DNA from: Pantoea sp. SOD02
GTDB taxonomy: Bacteria > Pseudomonadota > Gammaproteobacteria > Enterobacterales > Enterobacteriaceae
DNA length: 64,000 nucleotides
NCBI RefSeq assembly: GCF_024707505.1
Contig: NZ_CP102604.1
Coordinates: 248,001 to 312,000 of the forward strand
Reading direction: 5' to 3'
The notes under the pieces are model-generated. The model did not search any database. It saw only the letters and a list, made by a program, of their open reading frames with translations, and was not told where the DNA came from. Shown piece by piece: positions 42,266 to 52,510 of this stretch (position 1 is its first letter; every line of letters starts with the position of its first letter). The translations under genes were made by a program, and so were the position numbers.

Positions 42266-43912
42266 TTAACGCCAGGATTTATAGCGATTAATTAAGCCAT
42301 TGGTGGAGCTATCGTGGCTGCTAATTTCAGCGTCATTTTCCAGCTCTGGCAGAATACGGTTTGCCAGCTGTTTACCCAACTCAACGCCCCATTGGTCAAA
42401 GGTGAAGATGTTGAGAATCGCGCCCTGAGTGAAGATCTTGTGCTCATACAGCGCAATCAGTGAACCGAGGCTGAACGGGGTGATTTCACGCAGCAGGATG
42501 GAGTTGGTTGGACGATTACCTTCGAACACCTTAAACGGCACGATGTGCGCGACAGATTCGGCAGATTTACCGGCATCGGTAAACTCTTTCTCTACTACAT
42601 CGCGTGACTTACCAAATGCCAGCGCTTCGGTCTGCGCAAAGAAGTTCGACAGCAGCTTCGGATGGTGATCGGTCAGCACGTTGTGGCTCAGCGCCGGTGC
42701 GATGAAGTCGCATGGAATCAGTTTGGTGCCCTGATGAATCAGCTGGTAGAACGCGTGCTGGCCGTTGGTGCCTGGCTCACCCCAGATGATTGGGCCGGTC
42801 TGGTAATCCACCGGATTGCCTTCACGGTCAACGTATTTACCGTTGGATTCCATGTTGCCCTGCTGGAAGTAAGCAGCAAAGCGATGCATGTACTGGTCGT
42901 ACGGCAGAATCGCTTCGGTTTCGGCACCAAAGAAGTTGTTGTACCAGATACCGATCAGCGCCAGCAGCACCGGCAGGTTCTGCTCGGCAGGCGTGTTGGC
43001 GAAGTGCTTATCCATCGCATGCGCGCCGCTCAACAGCTGCTCAAAGTTCTCAAAGCCGATGGAGAGAATGATCGACAAGCCGATCGCCGACCACAGTGAA
43101 TAGCGGCCGCCAACCCAATCCCAGAACTCGAACATGTTGTCGGTATCGATACCGAATTCACCCACCGCTTTACCGTTGGTCGACAGCGCAGCGAAGTGTT
43201 TCGCCACGTGCTGCTGATCGCCGGCGGTTTTCAGGAACCAGTCACGCGCGCTGTGGGCGTTGGTCATGGTTTCTTGGGTGGTGAAGGTTTTTGATGCCAC
43301 GAGGAACAGCGTGGTTTCCGGGCTGAGATCTTTCAGCGTTTCGGCGATGTGCGTGCCATCGACGTTAGAAACAAAGTGCATGTTGAGGTGGTTTTTGTAC
43401 GGACGCAGCGCTTCGGTCACCATGAATGGGCCGAGGTCTGAACCACCAATACCAATGTTCACCACGTCGGTGATGGCTTTACCGGTATAGCCTTTCCAGT
43501 CGCCGCTGATGATGCGTTCAGAGAAGCCTTTCATCTTCGCCAGCACCGCGTTGACTTCCGGCATCACATCTTTGCCGTCCACCACAATTGGCGTGTTGCT
43601 GCGGTTACGCAGCGCAACGTGCAGTACTGCGCGCTCTTCGGTGCGGTTGATCTTCTCGCCAGAGAACATCGATTTGATGGCGCCTGCCAGATCGGTCTCT
43701 TTAGCCAGCGCCTGTAATTTTTCGAGGGTTTCCTCGGTGATGCGGTTTTTTGAGAAATCCACCAGCATCTGGTCATCGAAAGTGGCAGAGAATTTCGCAA
43801 AACGATCGGCATCTTGCGCAAACAGGTCGGCGATTTGCACCGATTTCATCTGTTCAAAATGCTGCTGCAGCGTTTTCCAGGCAGCGGTTTGTGTCGGATT
43901 GATATTTTTCAT
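42266..43912 (-). CDS. pgi: Glucose-6-phosphate isomerase
   Basis: Interconverts glucose-6-phosphate and fructose-6-phosphate. 548 residues (E. coli 549), starting [20 protein letters not shown]. Signatures: [62 protein letters not shown] (active histidine) and [11 protein letters not shown] (active lysine). It is divergent to lysC across a long regulatory gap and has its own terminator before the yjb operon. Supplies or drains the hexose phosphates that feed glycogen synthesis encoded further right. Confidence 0.98.
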   Translation of the reverse strand: MKNINPTQTAAWKTLQQHFEQMKSVQIADLFAQDADRFAKFSATFDDQMLVDFSKNRITEETLEKLQALAKETDLAGAIKSMFSGEKINRTEERAVLHVALRNRSNTPIVVDGKDVMPEVNAVLAKMKGFSERIISGDWKGYTGKAITDVVNIGIGGSDLGPFMVTEALRPYKNHLNMHFVSNVDGTHIAETLKDLSPETTLFLVASKTFTTQETMTNAHSARDWFLKTAGDQQHVAKHFAALSTNGKAVGEFGIDTDNMFEFWDWVGGRYSLWSAIGLSIILSIGFENFEQLLSGAHAMDKHFANTPAEQNLPVLLALIGIWYNNFFGAETEAILPYDQYMHRFAAYFQQGNMESNGKYVDREGNPVDYQTGPIIWGEPGTNGQHAFYQLIHQGTKLIPCDFIAPALSHNVLTDHHPKLLSNFFAQTEALAFGKSRDVVEKEFTDAGKSAESVAHIVPFKVFEGNRPTNSILLREITPFSLGSLIALYEHKIFTQGAILNIFTFDQWGVELGKQLANRILPELENDAEISSHDSSTNGLINRYKSWR

Positions 43913-44001
43913 GGCAACACTCTAGTTGAAATAAGAACCGTCATTCCATCCGGGGCATCCTGCTGGCCCGGCATCCATAGCACTCTTGCACGGGGAAGAG
44001 T

Positions 44002-44136
44002 ATGACCACAGTTACCAATGAAGGGAAAAAATTTGTGACCGTGGCCGCACTGTTTCAGGTAAATCCGGCAGCGATTGTCGGTGCTGCGCCAGGAGAATTC
44101 CCTGTGCCGCATCAGAAAAAAGCCGCTTTTGTCTGA
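44002..44136 (+). CDS. Possible 44-residue small protein
   Basis: Small frame starting MTTVTNEGKKFVTVAALF and ending HQKKAAFV, opened by ATG 44002 with GGGGAAGAG just upstream. It lies in the pgi-lysC gap, in the lysC direction, well before the lysine riboswitch. No family recognised; no membrane segment. It may be a real small protein, a translated leader, or chance. Confidence 0.25.
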   Translation: MTTVTNEGKKFVTVAALFQVNPAAIVGAAPGEFPVPHQKKAAFV

Positions 44137-44264
44137 TTCGGACACTACTTTAGGCCGCGGTTGGCGGGCGCGTTTGTTCAACGATGCGTTTACCGAAGTG
44201 TAAAAGTGAGAAATCCTCAAAGTGCAGGGATGGACAGGGGGGAAAATAATCAGTAATTTATGCG

Positions 44265-44440
44265 CGCTACTTACACCTCCGGGTGTAAGCCAGAAGAGGC
44301 GCGTCGCCCAGGCAGTGTGTTTGAGGATCCGTATCCGCAGATAACACATCAGGGGGTGTGACGCCGAGGTGGGGCAACACGCGGGGTGTTGCACTGTCGG
44401 CTGCAGGGGCTGAATCCTCTGGGTTGTCACCAGAATCGTC
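44265..44440 (+). ncRNA. Lysine riboswitch (L box) of lysC
   Basis: The leader of lysC carries the L-box blocks in order: GCCAGAAGAGGCGCGT, TTGAGGATCC, a TAACACATCAGGGGGTGTG hairpin, CGCCGAGGTGG, CTGCAGGGGCTGAATCC and GGGTTGTCACCAGAA. These align block by block with the E. coli lysC leader. A preceding hairpin CTTACACC/GGGTGTAAG lies at 44270-44289. Lysine binding should shut down translation and destabilise the mRNA. Confidence 0.95.
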
Positions 44441-44592
44441 CACAGTCGGACGGTTCGCAAGGTGAAGCGCTTTTGGTGACTTGTCTACTACTGATCTTGT
44501 CTGCCCAATTCTGCTCTTCTCTTGTGCCTAGGCTGCTACTATGTCTTCCGCCCCAAAACGGAAGAAAGATAACCTGACACGGGGTTCGTAAT

Positions 44593-45948
44593 ATGTCCCA
44601 AACTCTTATCGTGGCTAAATTTGGCGGCACCAGCGTTGCCGATTTTGATGCTATGAACCGCAGCGCAGATGTTGTGCTGTCGGATGCCAATACGCGTTTA
44701 GTGGTGCTCTCTGCCTCCGCTGGCGTCACCAATCTGCTGGTTTCCCTTGCTGAAGGCCAGGAACAAGCGCAGCGCGCTTACCTGCTGGATGAAATCCGCC
44801 GTATTCAATACGCCATCATCGATCGTCTGCAATCGCCGGATGTGATCCGCGAAGAGATTGATCGCATGCTTGAAAACATCACCATGCTGTCTGAAGCCAC
44901 CTCGCTGGCGACCTCACATGCGCTGACTGACGAGCTGGTGAGCCACGGTGAGCTAATGTCGACGCTGCTGTTCGTGGAGATTCTGCGCGAGCGTCAGGTC
45001 AACAGCGAATGGTTTGACGTGCGTAAAGTGATGCGCACCAGCGATCGTTTTGGTCGTGCAGAACCGGAAGTGGCGACGCTGAAAGAGCTGGCCGCAACGC
45101 AGCTGCAGCCGCGTATTGCGGAAGCGCTGGTGGTGACGCAGGGCTTTATCGGTAGCGAAATCAAAGGCCGCACTACCACGCTCGGTCGGGGCGGCAGCGA
45201 CTATACCGCTGCGCTGCTGGGCGAAGCGCTGCAGGCTGCACGTATCGATATCTGGACCGATGTGGCCGGTATCTACACCACCGATCCGCGCGTGGTGTCC
45301 ACCGCTAAACGCATCGAAGAAATTACCTTTGAAGAAGCGGCGGAAATGGCGATCTTTGGTGCCAAAGTGCTGCATCCAGCAACTCTGCTGCCAGCCGTAC
45401 GCAGCGATATCCCGGTATTTGTCGGTTCGAGCAAAGATCCGGCGGCGGGCGGTACGCGCGTCTGCAATGAAACCAAAAATCCACCGCTGTTCCGTGCGCT
45501 GGCGCTGCGTCGTAAGCAGACGCTGGTAACGTTGCACAGCCTGAATATGCTGCATGCACACGGCTTCCTTGCTGAGGTGTTTAACATCCTGGCGCGCCAC
45601 AGCATCTCCGTCGATCTGGTGACCACCTCAGAAGTGAGTGTGGCGCTGACGCTGGACAGCACCGGTTCTACCACCACTGGCGACAGCTTGCTGACTCAGG
45701 CGCTGTTGACCGAGCTCTCTTCACTGTGCCGTGTTGAAGTGGAAGAGAACCTGGCGCTGGTGGCGATCATCGGCAACAACCTGTCAAAAGCCTGCGGCGT
45801 GGGTAAAGAAGTGTTCGGCGCACTTGAGCCGTTCAACCTGCGCATGATTTGCTACGGTGCCAGCAGTTATAACCTTTGCTTCCTGGTTCCAACCCCAGAC
45901 GCGGAAGAAGTGGTACGCGCGCTGCACAAGAATCTTTTTGGTTCTTAA
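44593..45948 (+). CDS. lysC: Lysine-sensitive aspartokinase III
   Basis: Phosphorylates aspartate, first step to lysine, threonine, methionine and diaminopimelate. 451 residues (E. coli 449). Amino-acid-kinase domain begins VAKFGGTSVADFDAMNRS and includes GFIGSEIKGRTTTLGRGGSD. Two C-terminal ACT domains (about residues 310-450: SLNMLHAHGFLAEVF, SVDLVTTSEVSVAL, VALVAIIGNN) bind lysine as feedback inhibitor. Regulated at RNA level by the L box upstream. asd, the next pathway step, lies about 3 kb away in this window. Confidence 0.98.
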   Translation: MSQTLIVAKFGGTSVADFDAMNRSADVVLSDANTRLVVLSASAGVTNLLVSLAEGQEQAQRAYLLDEIRRIQYAIIDRLQSPDVIREEIDRMLENITMLSEATSLATSHALTDELVSHGELMSTLLFVEILRERQVNSEWFDVRKVMRTSDRFGRAEPEVATLKELAATQLQPRIAEALVVTQGFIGSEIKGRTTTLGRGGSDYTAALLGEALQAARIDIWTDVAGIYTTDPRVVSTAKRIEEITFEEAAEMAIFGAKVLHPATLLPAVRSDIPVFVGSSKDPAAGGTRVCNETKNPPLFRALALRRKQTLVTLHSLNMLHAHGFLAEVFNILARHSISVDLVTTSEVSVALTLDSTGSTTTGDSLLTQALLTELSSLCRVEVEENLALVAIIGNNLSKACGVGKEVFGALEPFNLRMICYGASSYNLCFLVPTPDAEEVVRALHKNLFGS

Positions 45949-45972
45949 GGCAAATTTTTAGCGATATAAATC

Positions 45973-45997
45973 AAGCCGGACATGGTCCGGCTTTTTT
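45973..45997 (+). terminator. lysC terminator
   Basis: AAGCCGGAC, loop ATG, GTCCGGCTT followed by TTTT. Confidence 0.92.
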
Positions 45998-46212
45998 ATT
46001 TATTAATTTATCTAAACAATCATTTAAGCCTAGCGGCAACCTCTCTTCCGAGCCAGACATTTCTGAAGAAGCCCATTATAACCAGCGAGATACGTCTTGT
46101 TTTCGCTGGAATTGCCTATAAATCACACTAATCTCTCATTCAGTGGTTGCGCTTTAATCGCCAAAAACGATAATCCCGCCGCTAAAACATTAAATTATTT
46201 GAGGGAATAGAT

Positions 46213-46905
46213 ATGAAAAGACTAGTGGCTGAAACTCTCGGCACCTTTGTGCTGGTTTTGGGCGGTTGCGGTAGCGCGGTTTTGGCTGCGGCATTTCCAC
46301 AATTGGGCATTGGCTTCGCTGGTGTCGCGCTGGCATTTGGTTTGACGGTGTTGGTGATGGCATTTGCCGTCGGCCACATTTCAGGTGGCCATTTTAACCC
46401 GGCGGTCACCATCGGCCTGACAGTTGGCGGACGTTTCCCGGCAGCGCAGGTTGTGCCTTACATCATCGCGCAGCTGGTTGGTGCGATTGCGGCGGCTGGC
46501 GTGCTGTATCTGATCGCCAGCGGTAAAGCCGGTTTCGATGCAGCGGCCAGCGGCTTCGCGTCGAACGGTTACGGTGAGCATTCGCCGGGCGGCTTTAGCC
46601 TGCAGGCGGGCATGATCTCTGAGCTGGTGCTGACCGCGGTGTTCCTGATTGTGATCATGGGCGCGACCGATAAACGTGCTCCGGCCGGTTTCGCGCCGAT
46701 TGCTATCGGCCTGGCGCTGACGCTGATCCATCTGGTGAGCATTCCTGTGACCAACACCTCGGTTAACCCGGCGCGCAGTACCGGTGTGGCGATCTTCCAG
46801 GGTGGCTGGGCATTGGAACAGCTGTGGATGTTCTGGTTGTTACCGATTATCGGTGCCGCGATTGGTGGTGCGATCTACCGCTTTGTACTGGAAAAAGCAG
46901 AGTAA
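46213..46905 (+). CDS. aqpZ: Aquaporin Z
   Basis: Inner-membrane water channel, 230 residues (E. coli 231), six membrane helices. Both NPA boxes are present ([11 protein letters not shown] and [11 protein letters not shown]). The selectivity-filter residues fit water channels: the histidine in [10 protein letters not shown], the threonine in TNTSVNPAR and the arginine after the second NPA. GAGGGAATAGAT precedes the ATG. It stands alone between lysC and panS, with no clear operon partner. Confidence 0.97.
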   Translation: MKRLVAETLGTFVLVLGGCGSAVLAAAFPQLGIGFAGVALAFGLTVLVMAFAVGHISGGHFNPAVTIGLTVGGRFPAAQVVPYIIAQLVGAIAAAGVLYLIASGKAGFDAAASGFASNGYGEHSPGGFSLQAGMISELVLTAVFLIVIMGATDKRAPAGFAPIAIGLALTLIHLVSIPVTNTSVNPARSTGVAIFQGGWALEQLWMFWLLPIIGAAIGGAIYRFVLEKAE

Positions 46906-46920
46906 CTTCGCCGTATTTCT

Positions 46921-46948
46921 GCGGATCGGCAGCAGCCGATCCGCATTT
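46921..46948 (+). terminator. aqpZ hairpin terminator
   Basis: Perfect 10-bp stem GCGGATCGGC / GCCGATCCGC with loop AGCA, followed by ATTTTCC. The T-run is short, so efficiency is uncertain. Confidence 0.65.
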
Positions 46949-47079
46949 TCCTCCGCAAGCGACTTCCCGCCTTACGTCAAGATAATGAAATGTTATGATC
47001 CCGCGTCCGTCGCTGTGGTCGTTCCCTGCGCGACATTTCATCTGTGGCAATATAAAAAAATTCCTAAGGAAGTCTGGTT

Positions 47080-48003
47080 ATGCTCGGCAAACTTACCCGC
47101 CTGTTCCCACTTTGGGCCGTGCTGCTCTCGGTCGCTGCTTATTATTCACCTACCACCTTTCTCGGCATTGGGCCGTGGGTGACCTATCTGCTGATGCTGA
47201 TTATGTTCGGCATGGGCGTGACGCTAAATATCGATGATTTCAAACGTGTGCTGGTGCGTCCGGCGCCGGTGATCGCCGGTACCTTCCTGCACTATCTGGT
47301 GATGCCGCTGGCCGCGTGGGGTCTGGCAAAGCTATTCCAGATGCCACCTGATCTGGCAGCAGGCATGATTCTGGTCGGCAGCGTGGCGAGCGGTACCGCT
47401 TCTAACGTGATGATTTATCTGGCGAAGGGCGATGTAGCGTTGTCGGTGACCATCTCATCCGTGTCGGCGCTGGTGGGGGTTTTCGCCACGCCGCTGCTGA
47501 CACGCTTCTACGTCGATACGCACATTCAGGTGGATGTGGTCGGCATGCTGCTCAGCATCGTGAAAATCGTGGTGATTCCGATTAGCCTCGGCCTGATTAT
47601 CCATCACTCAATGAACAGCGTGGTGCGCCGCGTTGAGCCGTATCTGCCGGCGTTTTCGATGGTGTGTATTCTGCTGATCATCAGTGCGGTGGTAGCAGGC
47701 AGCCAGGGCTTTATCGGTTCTGTCGGCTTGATGGTGATTGTGGCGGTGATCCTGCACAACGCGATTGGTCTGCTGGGCGGTTATTGGGGTGGCAAGCTGT
47801 TTGGCTTCGATGAATCGACCTGCCGCACGCTGGCGCTGGAAGTGGGTATGCAGAACTCAGGTCTGGCGGCCACGCTGGGCAAACTCTACTTCTCGCCGTT
47901 GGCTGCACTGCCGGGCGCGCTGTTCTCGGTGTGGCACAACCTGTCAGGTTCGCTGCTGGCCGGTTACTGGTCGGGTAAACCGATCGACAAGAAGCAGAAG
48001 TAA
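47080..48003 (+). CDS. panS: BASS-family transporter, probable coenzyme A precursor transporter PanS
   Basis: 307 residues, nine to ten hydrophobic segments, bile-acid:sodium-symporter family. Family marks: [20 protein letters not shown], the crossover region [20 protein letters not shown] and [15 protein letters not shown]. It resembles the Salmonella PanS transporter of pantoate/ketopantoate/pantothenate, which I recall as mapping in the same metH-lysC area. AAGGAAG lies before the ATG. The substrate is inferred from the family; another organic anion is possible. Confidence 0.75.
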   Translation: MLGKLTRLFPLWAVLLSVAAYYSPTTFLGIGPWVTYLLMLIMFGMGVTLNIDDFKRVLVRPAPVIAGTFLHYLVMPLAAWGLAKLFQMPPDLAAGMILVGSVASGTASNVMIYLAKGDVALSVTISSVSALVGVFATPLLTRFYVDTHIQVDVVGMLLSIVKIVVIPISLGLIIHHSMNSVVRRVEPYLPAFSMVCILLIISAVVAGSQGFIGSVGLMVIVAVILHNAIGLLGGYWGGKLFGFDESTCRTLALEVGMQNSGLAATLGKLYFSPLAALPGALFSVWHNLSGSLLAGYWSGKPIDKKQK

Positions 48004-48023
48004 TTGCGGTTTCCGTAAACAGC

Positions 48024-48047
48024 GGTCGCCATGAATGGCGACCCTAC
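48024..48047. repeat. 24-bp palindromic repeat, copy 4
   Basis: GGTCGCCATGAATGGCGACC followed by CTAC, the exact reverse complement of copy 1, in the 63-bp gap between convergent panS and yhgN. Likely also serves as a hairpin ending both transcripts. Confidence 0.9.
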
Positions 48048-48066
48048 AAAACGCACCTATCTGCTG

Positions 48067-48660
48067 TTACAACTTCAGATACGTACGAATCCCATCCAGA
48101 AACATCTGCGTCGCCAGCATAATCAAAATCAATCCCATCAGGCGCTCCAGCGCGTTAACGCCTTTGTCGCCCAGCAGGCGTAAAAACAGCCCCGACATCA
48201 GCAAAATCACCACCGTCACGCCCCACGCGATCAGCAGCGCGCCGACCAGATGCGTCATTTGGTTGGGATATTGATGCGACAACAGCATCAGCGTCGCCAG
48301 CAGTGACGGACCGGCCACCAGCGGGATCGCCAGCGGCACGAGAAATGGCTCTTCCCCGGCGGGTAAGCCGCTGGAGCTGCTCTCCTCCGAAGGGAAAATC
48401 ATGCGAATGGCGATCAGGAACAGAATGATGCCGCCGGAGATCGACACGGTTTCGGTGCGCAGATTGAGAAACGCCAGAATGCGTTCACCGGCAAATAAAA
48501 ACAGCAGCATCAGAATCAACGCGATCAGCATTTCACGCATCAGCACCACGCGGCGGCGTTTGGGTTCCAGATGCTTCAATACCGACATAAAGATCGGCAG
48601 GTTGCCCAGCGGGTCCATAATCAACAGCAGCAATATGGTCGCGGATATCATTTCAGTCAT
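48067..48660 (-). CDS. yhgN: MarC family integral membrane protein YhgN
   Basis: 197 residues, as in E. coli YhgN, with about six membrane helices (LLLIMDPLGNLPIFMSVL, ISGGIILFLIAIRMIF, EEPFLVPLAIPLVAGPSLLA, ALERLMGLILIMLATQMFLD). MarC proteins are of uncertain function; an early link to multiple antibiotic resistance was not upheld. Divergent to asd, the same neighbour as in E. coli. Convergent with panS, which is not its E. coli neighbour. Confidence 0.92.
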   Translation of the reverse strand: MTEMISATILLLLIMDPLGNLPIFMSVLKHLEPKRRRVVLMREMLIALILMLLFLFAGERILAFLNLRTETVSISGGIILFLIAIRMIFPSEESSSSGLPAGEEPFLVPLAIPLVAGPSLLATLMLLSHQYPNQMTHLVGALLIAWGVTVVILLMSGLFLRLLGDKGVNALERLMGLILIMLATQMFLDGIRTYLKL

Positions 48661-48856
48661 GTTGGGTTAGCCATTATTAGTTGTACTGCTGAAAAAGTTA
48701 ACGCAATCGAATTAATTCACTTGCCAGAAGTGCTGCATTTTGTAGAGTTGACGGTCATAGGTAAACCTGATTATTACGCAGACTGGCACGATTATCCGGC
48801 CAGTCTTTTCCTCGCACCACACGGCCTCTTTCGAGAGCACCCGAGACGGACAGAAA

Positions 48857-49966
48857 ATGAAGAATGTAGGTTTTATTGGTTGGCGTGGCATGGTCGGCTC
48901 AGTGCTGATGTCACGCATGAGCGAAGAACGTGATTTTGATGCCATCAATCCGGTCTTCTTCTCTACGTCACAGCTTGGTCAGGCGGCACCGACATTCGGC
49001 GGTAAGTCGACCGGTGCGTTGCAGGATGCTTTTGATATCGAGGCGCTGAAGGCGCTGGATATTATTATCACCTGCCAGGGCGGTGATTACACCAGTGAAG
49101 TCTATCCTAAGCTGCGTGAAAGCGGCTGGCAGGGTTACTGGATTGATGCGGCTTCCACGCTGCGCATGAAAGATGACGCCATCATCATTCTCGATCCGGT
49201 TAACCATAACGTGATTCGTCAGGGCCTCGACAATGGCATCAAAACCTTTGTTGGCGGTAACTGCACCGTCAGCCTGATGCTGATGTCGCTGGGCGGCCTG
49301 TTTGCCAACGATCTGGTTGAGTGGGCGTCGGTTGCCACTTATCAGGCGGCATCGGGCGGCGGCGCACGTCACATGCGTGAACTGCTGACACAAATGGGCA
49401 TGCTGCACGATCACGTGGCGAAATCGCTGCAGGATCCGGCGTCGGCGATTCTGGATATCGAACGCAGCGTGACCGATTTCACCCGTTCTGGCACCTTACC
49501 AACCGACAACTTCGGCGTGCCGCTGGCGGGCAGCCTGATTCCGTGGATCGACAAGCAGCTGGATAACGGCCAAAGCCGCGAAGAGTGGAAAGGCCAGGCG
49601 GAAACCAACAAAATTCTGCGCACCAGCAATGTGATTCCGGTTGATGGCCTGTGCGTGCGCGTTGGTGCGCTGCGCTGCCACAGCCAGGCATTCACCCTGA
49701 AGCTGAAGAAAGATCTGCCGCTGAGCGAAATCGAACAGCTGCTGGCTTCACATAACGAGTGGGTAAAAGTGGTACCAAACGATCGCGAAATCACCATGCG
49801 CGAACTGACGCCAGCCGCCGTCACTGGCACCTTAACTACGCCAGTGGGCCGCCTGCGCAAACTGAACATGGGACCGGAATACCTTTCCGCCTTCACCGTG
49901 GGCGATCAGTTACTGTGGGGTGCAGCTGAACCGCTGCGTCGCATGCTGCGTCTGCTGATCGACTAA
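48857..49966 (+). CDS. asd: Aspartate-semialdehyde dehydrogenase
   Basis: Reduces aspartyl phosphate to aspartate semialdehyde, the branch point for lysine, diaminopimelate, threonine and methionine. 369 residues (E. coli 367). NADP-binding start [18 protein letters not shown], catalytic cysteine in [17 protein letters not shown] (about residue 136), and active histidine in [15 protein letters not shown] (about 275). A TTGACG at 48748-48753 may be its -35. Monocistronic with its own terminator. It lies directly before the glycogen operon, as in E. coli. Confidence 0.98.
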   Translation: MKNVGFIGWRGMVGSVLMSRMSEERDFDAINPVFFSTSQLGQAAPTFGGKSTGALQDAFDIEALKALDIIITCQGGDYTSEVYPKLRESGWQGYWIDAASTLRMKDDAIIILDPVNHNVIRQGLDNGIKTFVGGNCTVSLMLMSLGGLFANDLVEWASVATYQAASGGGARHMRELLTQMGMLHDHVAKSLQDPASAILDIERSVTDFTRSGTLPTDNFGVPLAGSLIPWIDKQLDNGQSREEWKGQAETNKILRTSNVIPVDGLCVRVGALRCHSQAFTLKLKKDLPLSEIEQLLASHNEWVKVVPNDREITMRELTPAAVTGTLTTPVGRLRKLNMGPEYLSAFTVGDQLLWGAAEPLRRMLRLLID

Positions 49967-49985
49967 GCGCAGCGGCAAACCAGAC

Positions 49986-50012
49986 AGGCCGGGGTTTCCC
50001 GGCCTTTTTTTA
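49986..50012 (+). terminator. asd terminator
   Basis: AGGCCGGG, loop GTTT, CCCGGCCT followed by seven T, 20 bp after the asd stop. Confidence 0.93.
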
Positions 50013-50323
50013 GTTATCCAGGCTGCAAAAATTCATCCAAATTGCGCCTGACAAGTGATCCGCTTCCCCTTTTTGCTCGCCCGATAAGAATTTTTCACGA
50101 TCCTCCCTGGCTTCTGCCAGCCTCAAGCTATGATTTAACAGAGATGTGCCGGTTGTTAACTGTTTTCGTTTTTTCGAACTAAATGGTTGTTGTACACGGT
50201 GATGATCTTTCCCACGGACGGTTGTGTCCTCGCGGTGTACCTATGGCTCAATGAAAAGCAGCGCACCCGAGGCGATAATCCTGCCGACTCTGGTCGCCTG
50301 CGCAAAATCATAGGAAGAAAGTC
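50013..50323 (+). promoter_or_regulatory. Leader and promoter region of the glycogen operon
   Basis: About 310 bp without a convincing gene. It contains AT-rich stretches, a possible -10 TATGAT near 50130, and a GTACAC/GTGTAC inverted repeat around 50195-50240 that could fold in the mRNA leader. I cannot place the start site exactly. Confidence 0.4.
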
Positions 50324-52510
50324 ATGTCAGAGCTTCCCGATCGCCAGGCGATCAATGCCCTTTTTGCCGGGAATTATGCCGATCCCTTTTCACTACTGGG
50401 AATGCACCAAACTGCCCAAGGCCTTGAAGTGCGTGCGCTACTGCCCGATGCCTCCGATGTTTGGGTAATTGAAACCAATACTGGACGCAAATGCGCCCAG
50501 CTAACCTGCATCGACTCACGCGGTTTCTTCTGTGGCGTGATTCCGCGCCGTAAAAATCTGTTTGGCTATCAGCTGGCGGTGAATTGGCATGGCCAGCAAA
50601 ACCTGATTGACGATGCCTATCGCTTCGGCCCGCTGCTCGAGGAGATGGATGCATGGTTATTGGGCGAAGGCACCCATCTGCGTCCGTACGAAACCCTTGG
50701 CGCACATGGCACCACCATTGATGGCGTGCACGGCACGCGCTTTGCCGTTTGGGCGCCTAACGCGCGTCGCGTATCGGTGGTAGGCGAGTTCAACTTCTGG
50801 GATGGCCGACGTCATCCGATGCGTTTCCGCCGTGAACTCGGCGTCTGGGAACTGTTCGTGCCGGGCGCGGTGAATGGCCAGCTGTATAAGTTTGAAATCG
50901 TGGATAATTCCGGTCAGATGCGCATCAAAGCCGATCCCTTCGCCTTTGAAGCGCAAATGCGTCCACAAACCGCCTCGATGATCTGCGGGCTGCCGCCAAA
51001 AACCGAGATGCAGCCACGGCGCAAAGCCGCCAATGCCTTTGACCAACCGATTTCAATCTATGAAGTGCACCTCGGTTCATGGCGACGTCATACCGATAAT
51101 AACTTCTGGCTCAGCTACAAAGAGCTGGCGGAGCAGCTCATTCCCTACGTCAAAGAGATGGGCTTCACCCACATCGAACTGATGCCGATTAACGAACATC
51201 CGTTTGACGGCAGTTGGGGCTATCAACCGCTCGGCATGTATGCGCCGACGCGCCGTTTCGGGACGCGCGATGAGTTCCGCCACTTTATTGCCGCCGCGCA
51301 TGATGCCGGCATTAACGTGCTGCTCGATTGGGTGCCTGGCCACTTCCCAAGTGATGATTTCGGCCTGGCGAAGTTCGATGGCACTGAACTCTACGAACAC
51401 AGCGATCCGCGCGAAGGTTTTCATCAGGACTGGAACACGCTGATCTACAACTTTGGTCGCCGTGAAGTCAGCAATTATCTCTCCGGCAACGCCTTGTACT
51501 GGATGGAGCGCTTTGGCATTGATGGGCTGCGCGTCGATGCGGTGGCGTCAATGATCTACCGCGACTACAGCCGCGCCGAAGGCGAATGGGTGCCAAACCA
51601 CTTTGGTGGACGCGAAAACCTCGAAGCGATTTCCTTCCTGCGTCATACCAACCGCATTCTGGGTCGCGCCGCGCCCGGCAGCGTCACGGTGGCTGAAGAG
51701 TCTACCGATTATCCTGGCGTCACACGTCCTTCGGAAGATGGCGGCCTCGGTTTCTGGTTTAAATGGAATCTGGGCTGGATGCACGACACGCTGGATTACA
51801 TGAAACTCGATCCGGTGCATCGTCGCTACCATCATCAGCTGATGACCTTCGGCATGCTCTACAACTACACCGAAAACTTTGTGCTGCCGCTTTCGCACGA
51901 CGAAGTGGTGCACGGCAAGCGTTCGATCCTCGATCGCATGCCAGGCGATGCCTGGCAAAAGTTCGCCAACCTGCGCGCCTATTACGGCTGGATGTGGGGC
52001 TTCCCCGGTAAGAAGCTGCAGTTTATGGGCAACGAGTTTGCCCAGGGACGCGAGTGGAACCACGATGCCAGCCTCGACTGGCATTTGCTGGAAGGTGAGG
52101 ATAACTGGCATAACGGCGTGCATCGTCTGGTGCGCGATCTCAACCACACCTATCGCCATTTTGCGCCGCTGCATCAGCTTGATTTTGATGGGCAAGGTTT
52201 TGAGTGGCTGGTGGTCGATGACCATGAAAATTCGGTATTTGTGTTTGTGCGCCGCGATCGCGAGGGCAATGAAATCATCGTGGTCAGCAACTTTACGCCG
52301 GTAGCGCGTCCGCACTATCGCTTTGGCGTCAATCAGCGTGGCGGCTGGCGCGAGATCATGAATACCGATCAGCACGATTATCACGGCAGTGACACGCGCA
52401 ACCACGGCGTAGTGCACACCGATGAGATTGAAAGCCACGGTCGGCCGCAGTCGCTGAGTTTGACCTTACCGCCGCTGGCAACCCTTTGGCTGGTGCGGGA
52501 GAGCGACTGA
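50324..52510 (+). CDS. glgB: 1,4-alpha-glucan branching enzyme
   Basis: Forms alpha-1,6 branches in glycogen. 728 residues, equal to E. coli. N-terminal carbohydrate-binding modules ([20 protein letters not shown]) precede the GH13 barrel. Catalytic residues: nucleophile aspartate in [11 protein letters not shown] (about 405), acid/base glutamate in [10 protein letters not shown] (about 458), and stabilising aspartate in [10 protein letters not shown] (about 526). AGGAAGAAAGTC precedes the ATG. Its TGA shares a base with the glgX ATG. First gene of glgBXCAP. Confidence 0.98.
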   Translation: MSELPDRQAINALFAGNYADPFSLLGMHQTAQGLEVRALLPDASDVWVIETNTGRKCAQLTCIDSRGFFCGVIPRRKNLFGYQLAVNWHGQQNLIDDAYRFGPLLEEMDAWLLGEGTHLRPYETLGAHGTTIDGVHGTRFAVWAPNARRVSVVGEFNFWDGRRHPMRFRRELGVWELFVPGAVNGQLYKFEIVDNSGQMRIKADPFAFEAQMRPQTASMICGLPPKTEMQPRRKAANAFDQPISIYEVHLGSWRRHTDNNFWLSYKELAEQLIPYVKEMGFTHIELMPINEHPFDGSWGYQPLGMYAPTRRFGTRDEFRHFIAAAHDAGINVLLDWVPGHFPSDDFGLAKFDGTELYEHSDPREGFHQDWNTLIYNFGRREVSNYLSGNALYWMERFGIDGLRVDAVASMIYRDYSRAEGEWVPNHFGGRENLEAISFLRHTNRILGRAAPGSVTVAEESTDYPGVTRPSEDGGLGFWFKWNLGWMHDTLDYMKLDPVHRRYHHQLMTFGMLYNYTENFVLPLSHDEVVHGKRSILDRMPGDAWQKFANLRAYYGWMWGFPGKKLQFMGNEFAQGREWNHDASLDWHLLEGEDNWHNGVHRLVRDLNHTYRHFAPLHQLDFDGQGFEWLVVDDHENSVFVFVRRDREGNEIIVVSNFTPVARPHYRFGVNQRGGWREIMNTDQHDYHGSDTRNHGVVHTDEIESHGRPQSLSLTLPPLATLWLVRESD

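Noticed and set aside
50187..50468. Frame running from the glg leader into glgB in another reading frame
   Set aside because: Overlaps glgB for half its length and no family fits; only a leader-peptide role could be imagined.
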